A stretch of 64,000 bases of DNA, from contig PZPK01000018.1 in assembly GCA_006212045.1 (NCBI GenBank), positions 29,177-93,176 on the forward strand, in the 5' to 3' direction. Every line of letters begins with the position of its first letter. The first letter of the stretch is position 1. The position numbers and the translations under genes were made by a program. The notes beneath the pieces are model-generated. The model did no database searches. It saw only the letters and a list, made by a program, of their open reading frames with translations, and was not told the DNA's origin. This document shows, in pieces, positions 63,801 to 64,000 of this stretch. This DNA is from Oleiphilus sp. (GTDB taxonomy: Bacteria; Pseudomonadota; Gammaproteobacteria; Pseudomonadales; Oleiphilaceae).

Positions 63801-64000
63801 CTACGCAGCTTCAAAAGAAACTGCGTGGACATTACCCAGATTAGTGCTTTGTTTCGCTTGCCAAAGATCGTAGTTATCTTGCATTGCCAGCCAGCTCTCA
63901 GGGGTGCGGCCTACAGCTTTTGAAAGTCGCAACGCCATCTCAGGCGTAATGCCGCTTTGTCCCTTTAAAATACGATTTAGCGTGGATGATGCGACATCCA
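63801..64000 (-). CDS. HigA-family antitoxin, C-terminal part only (5' end beyond window)
   Basis: On the minus strand, 66 codons are open from the window edge to TAG at 63803-63801. They read ASSTLNRILKGQSGITPEMA, then LRLSKAVGRTPESWLAMQDNYDLWQA, shown here as RLSKAVGRTPESWLAMQDNY. This is the helix-turn-helix second half and C-terminal helix typical of HigA/VapI antitoxins of the XRE superfamily. HigB, the mRNA interferase, normally precedes higA and would lie past base 64000. The intact reading frame suggests a live gene. It is next to an Rhs fragment, in accessory DNA. Confidence 0.85.
   Translation of the reverse strand, partial: DVASSTLNRILKGQSGITPEMALRLSKAVGRTPESWLAMQDNYDLWQAKQSTNLGNVHAVSFEAA

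Overview
The window is chromosomal DNA from a gammaproteobacterium, most likely a marine or hydrocarbon-associated member of the Pseudomonadales/Oceanospirillales radiation (a relative of Pseudomonas, Marinobacter, Alcanivorax or Ketobacter; genus not resolvable by eye). The evidence is gene order: lon-hupB-ppiD; gyrA-pheA-hisC-(tyrA-aroA fusion)-cmk-rpsA-ihfB-lapA-lapB-pyrF; yhbY divergent from rlmE-ftsH-folP-glmM-tpiA-secG-tRNA-Leu; and rimP-nusA-infB-rbfA-truB-rpsO-pnp. It also carries a PEP-CTERM protein and a VolA/Pla-1-type lipase, traits of environmental Gammaproteobacteria.

Layout. 1-4.85 kb: protein quality control and nucleoid genes (lon, cut by the window edge; hupB; ppiD). 5.0-9.9 kb: a compact four-gene envelope cluster of unknown job: a stand-alone C39 cysteine peptidase, a coiled-coil plus beta-barrel outer-membrane protein, a FadL/OmpP1-type barrel and a MalM-like periplasmic protein. 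10.1-13.3 kb (minus strand): tRNA-Leu(CAA) and a large lipase lipoprotein. 13.7-17.7 kb: class I fumarase, pterin dehydratase, PurU, and a convergent REC-REC-degenerate GGDEF regulator. 18.2-30.7 kb: the aromatic amino acid/rpsA supraoperon led by gyrA, without serC. 30.7-31.9 kb: an unusual DUF4124-coiled coil-trypsin-like protease. 31.9-48 kb: the two conserved housekeeping runs, separated by tRNA-Leu(GAG) and a probable small RNA gene where many relatives keep tRNA-fMet.

48-62.4 kb is a mosaic: YiiD-type thioesterase, a leucine-rich-repeat lipoprotein with a thrombospondin type 3 linker, truC-bioA, a two-gene RND efflux operon without its outer-membrane channel, DUF2804 and DUF599 proteins, a small outer-membrane-like protein, a PEP-CTERM protein behind a textbook sigma-54 promoter, and a thiolase. 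The last 1.6 kb looks like an accessory junction: an octanucleotide tandem array, REP-like hairpin DNA, an orphan Rhs C-terminal tip without its core, a two-helix membrane protein where an immunity gene would sit, and the C-terminal part of a HigA-family antitoxin running off the edge.

The best candidates for undescribed biology are the C39/barrel/FadL/MalM cluster, the displaced Rhs tip with its putative membrane immunity protein, the intergenic small RNA between tRNA-Leu(GAG) and rimP, and the sigma-54-controlled PEP-CTERM gene. All functional calls rest on reading motifs in the translated sequence and on gene order; no database search was run.
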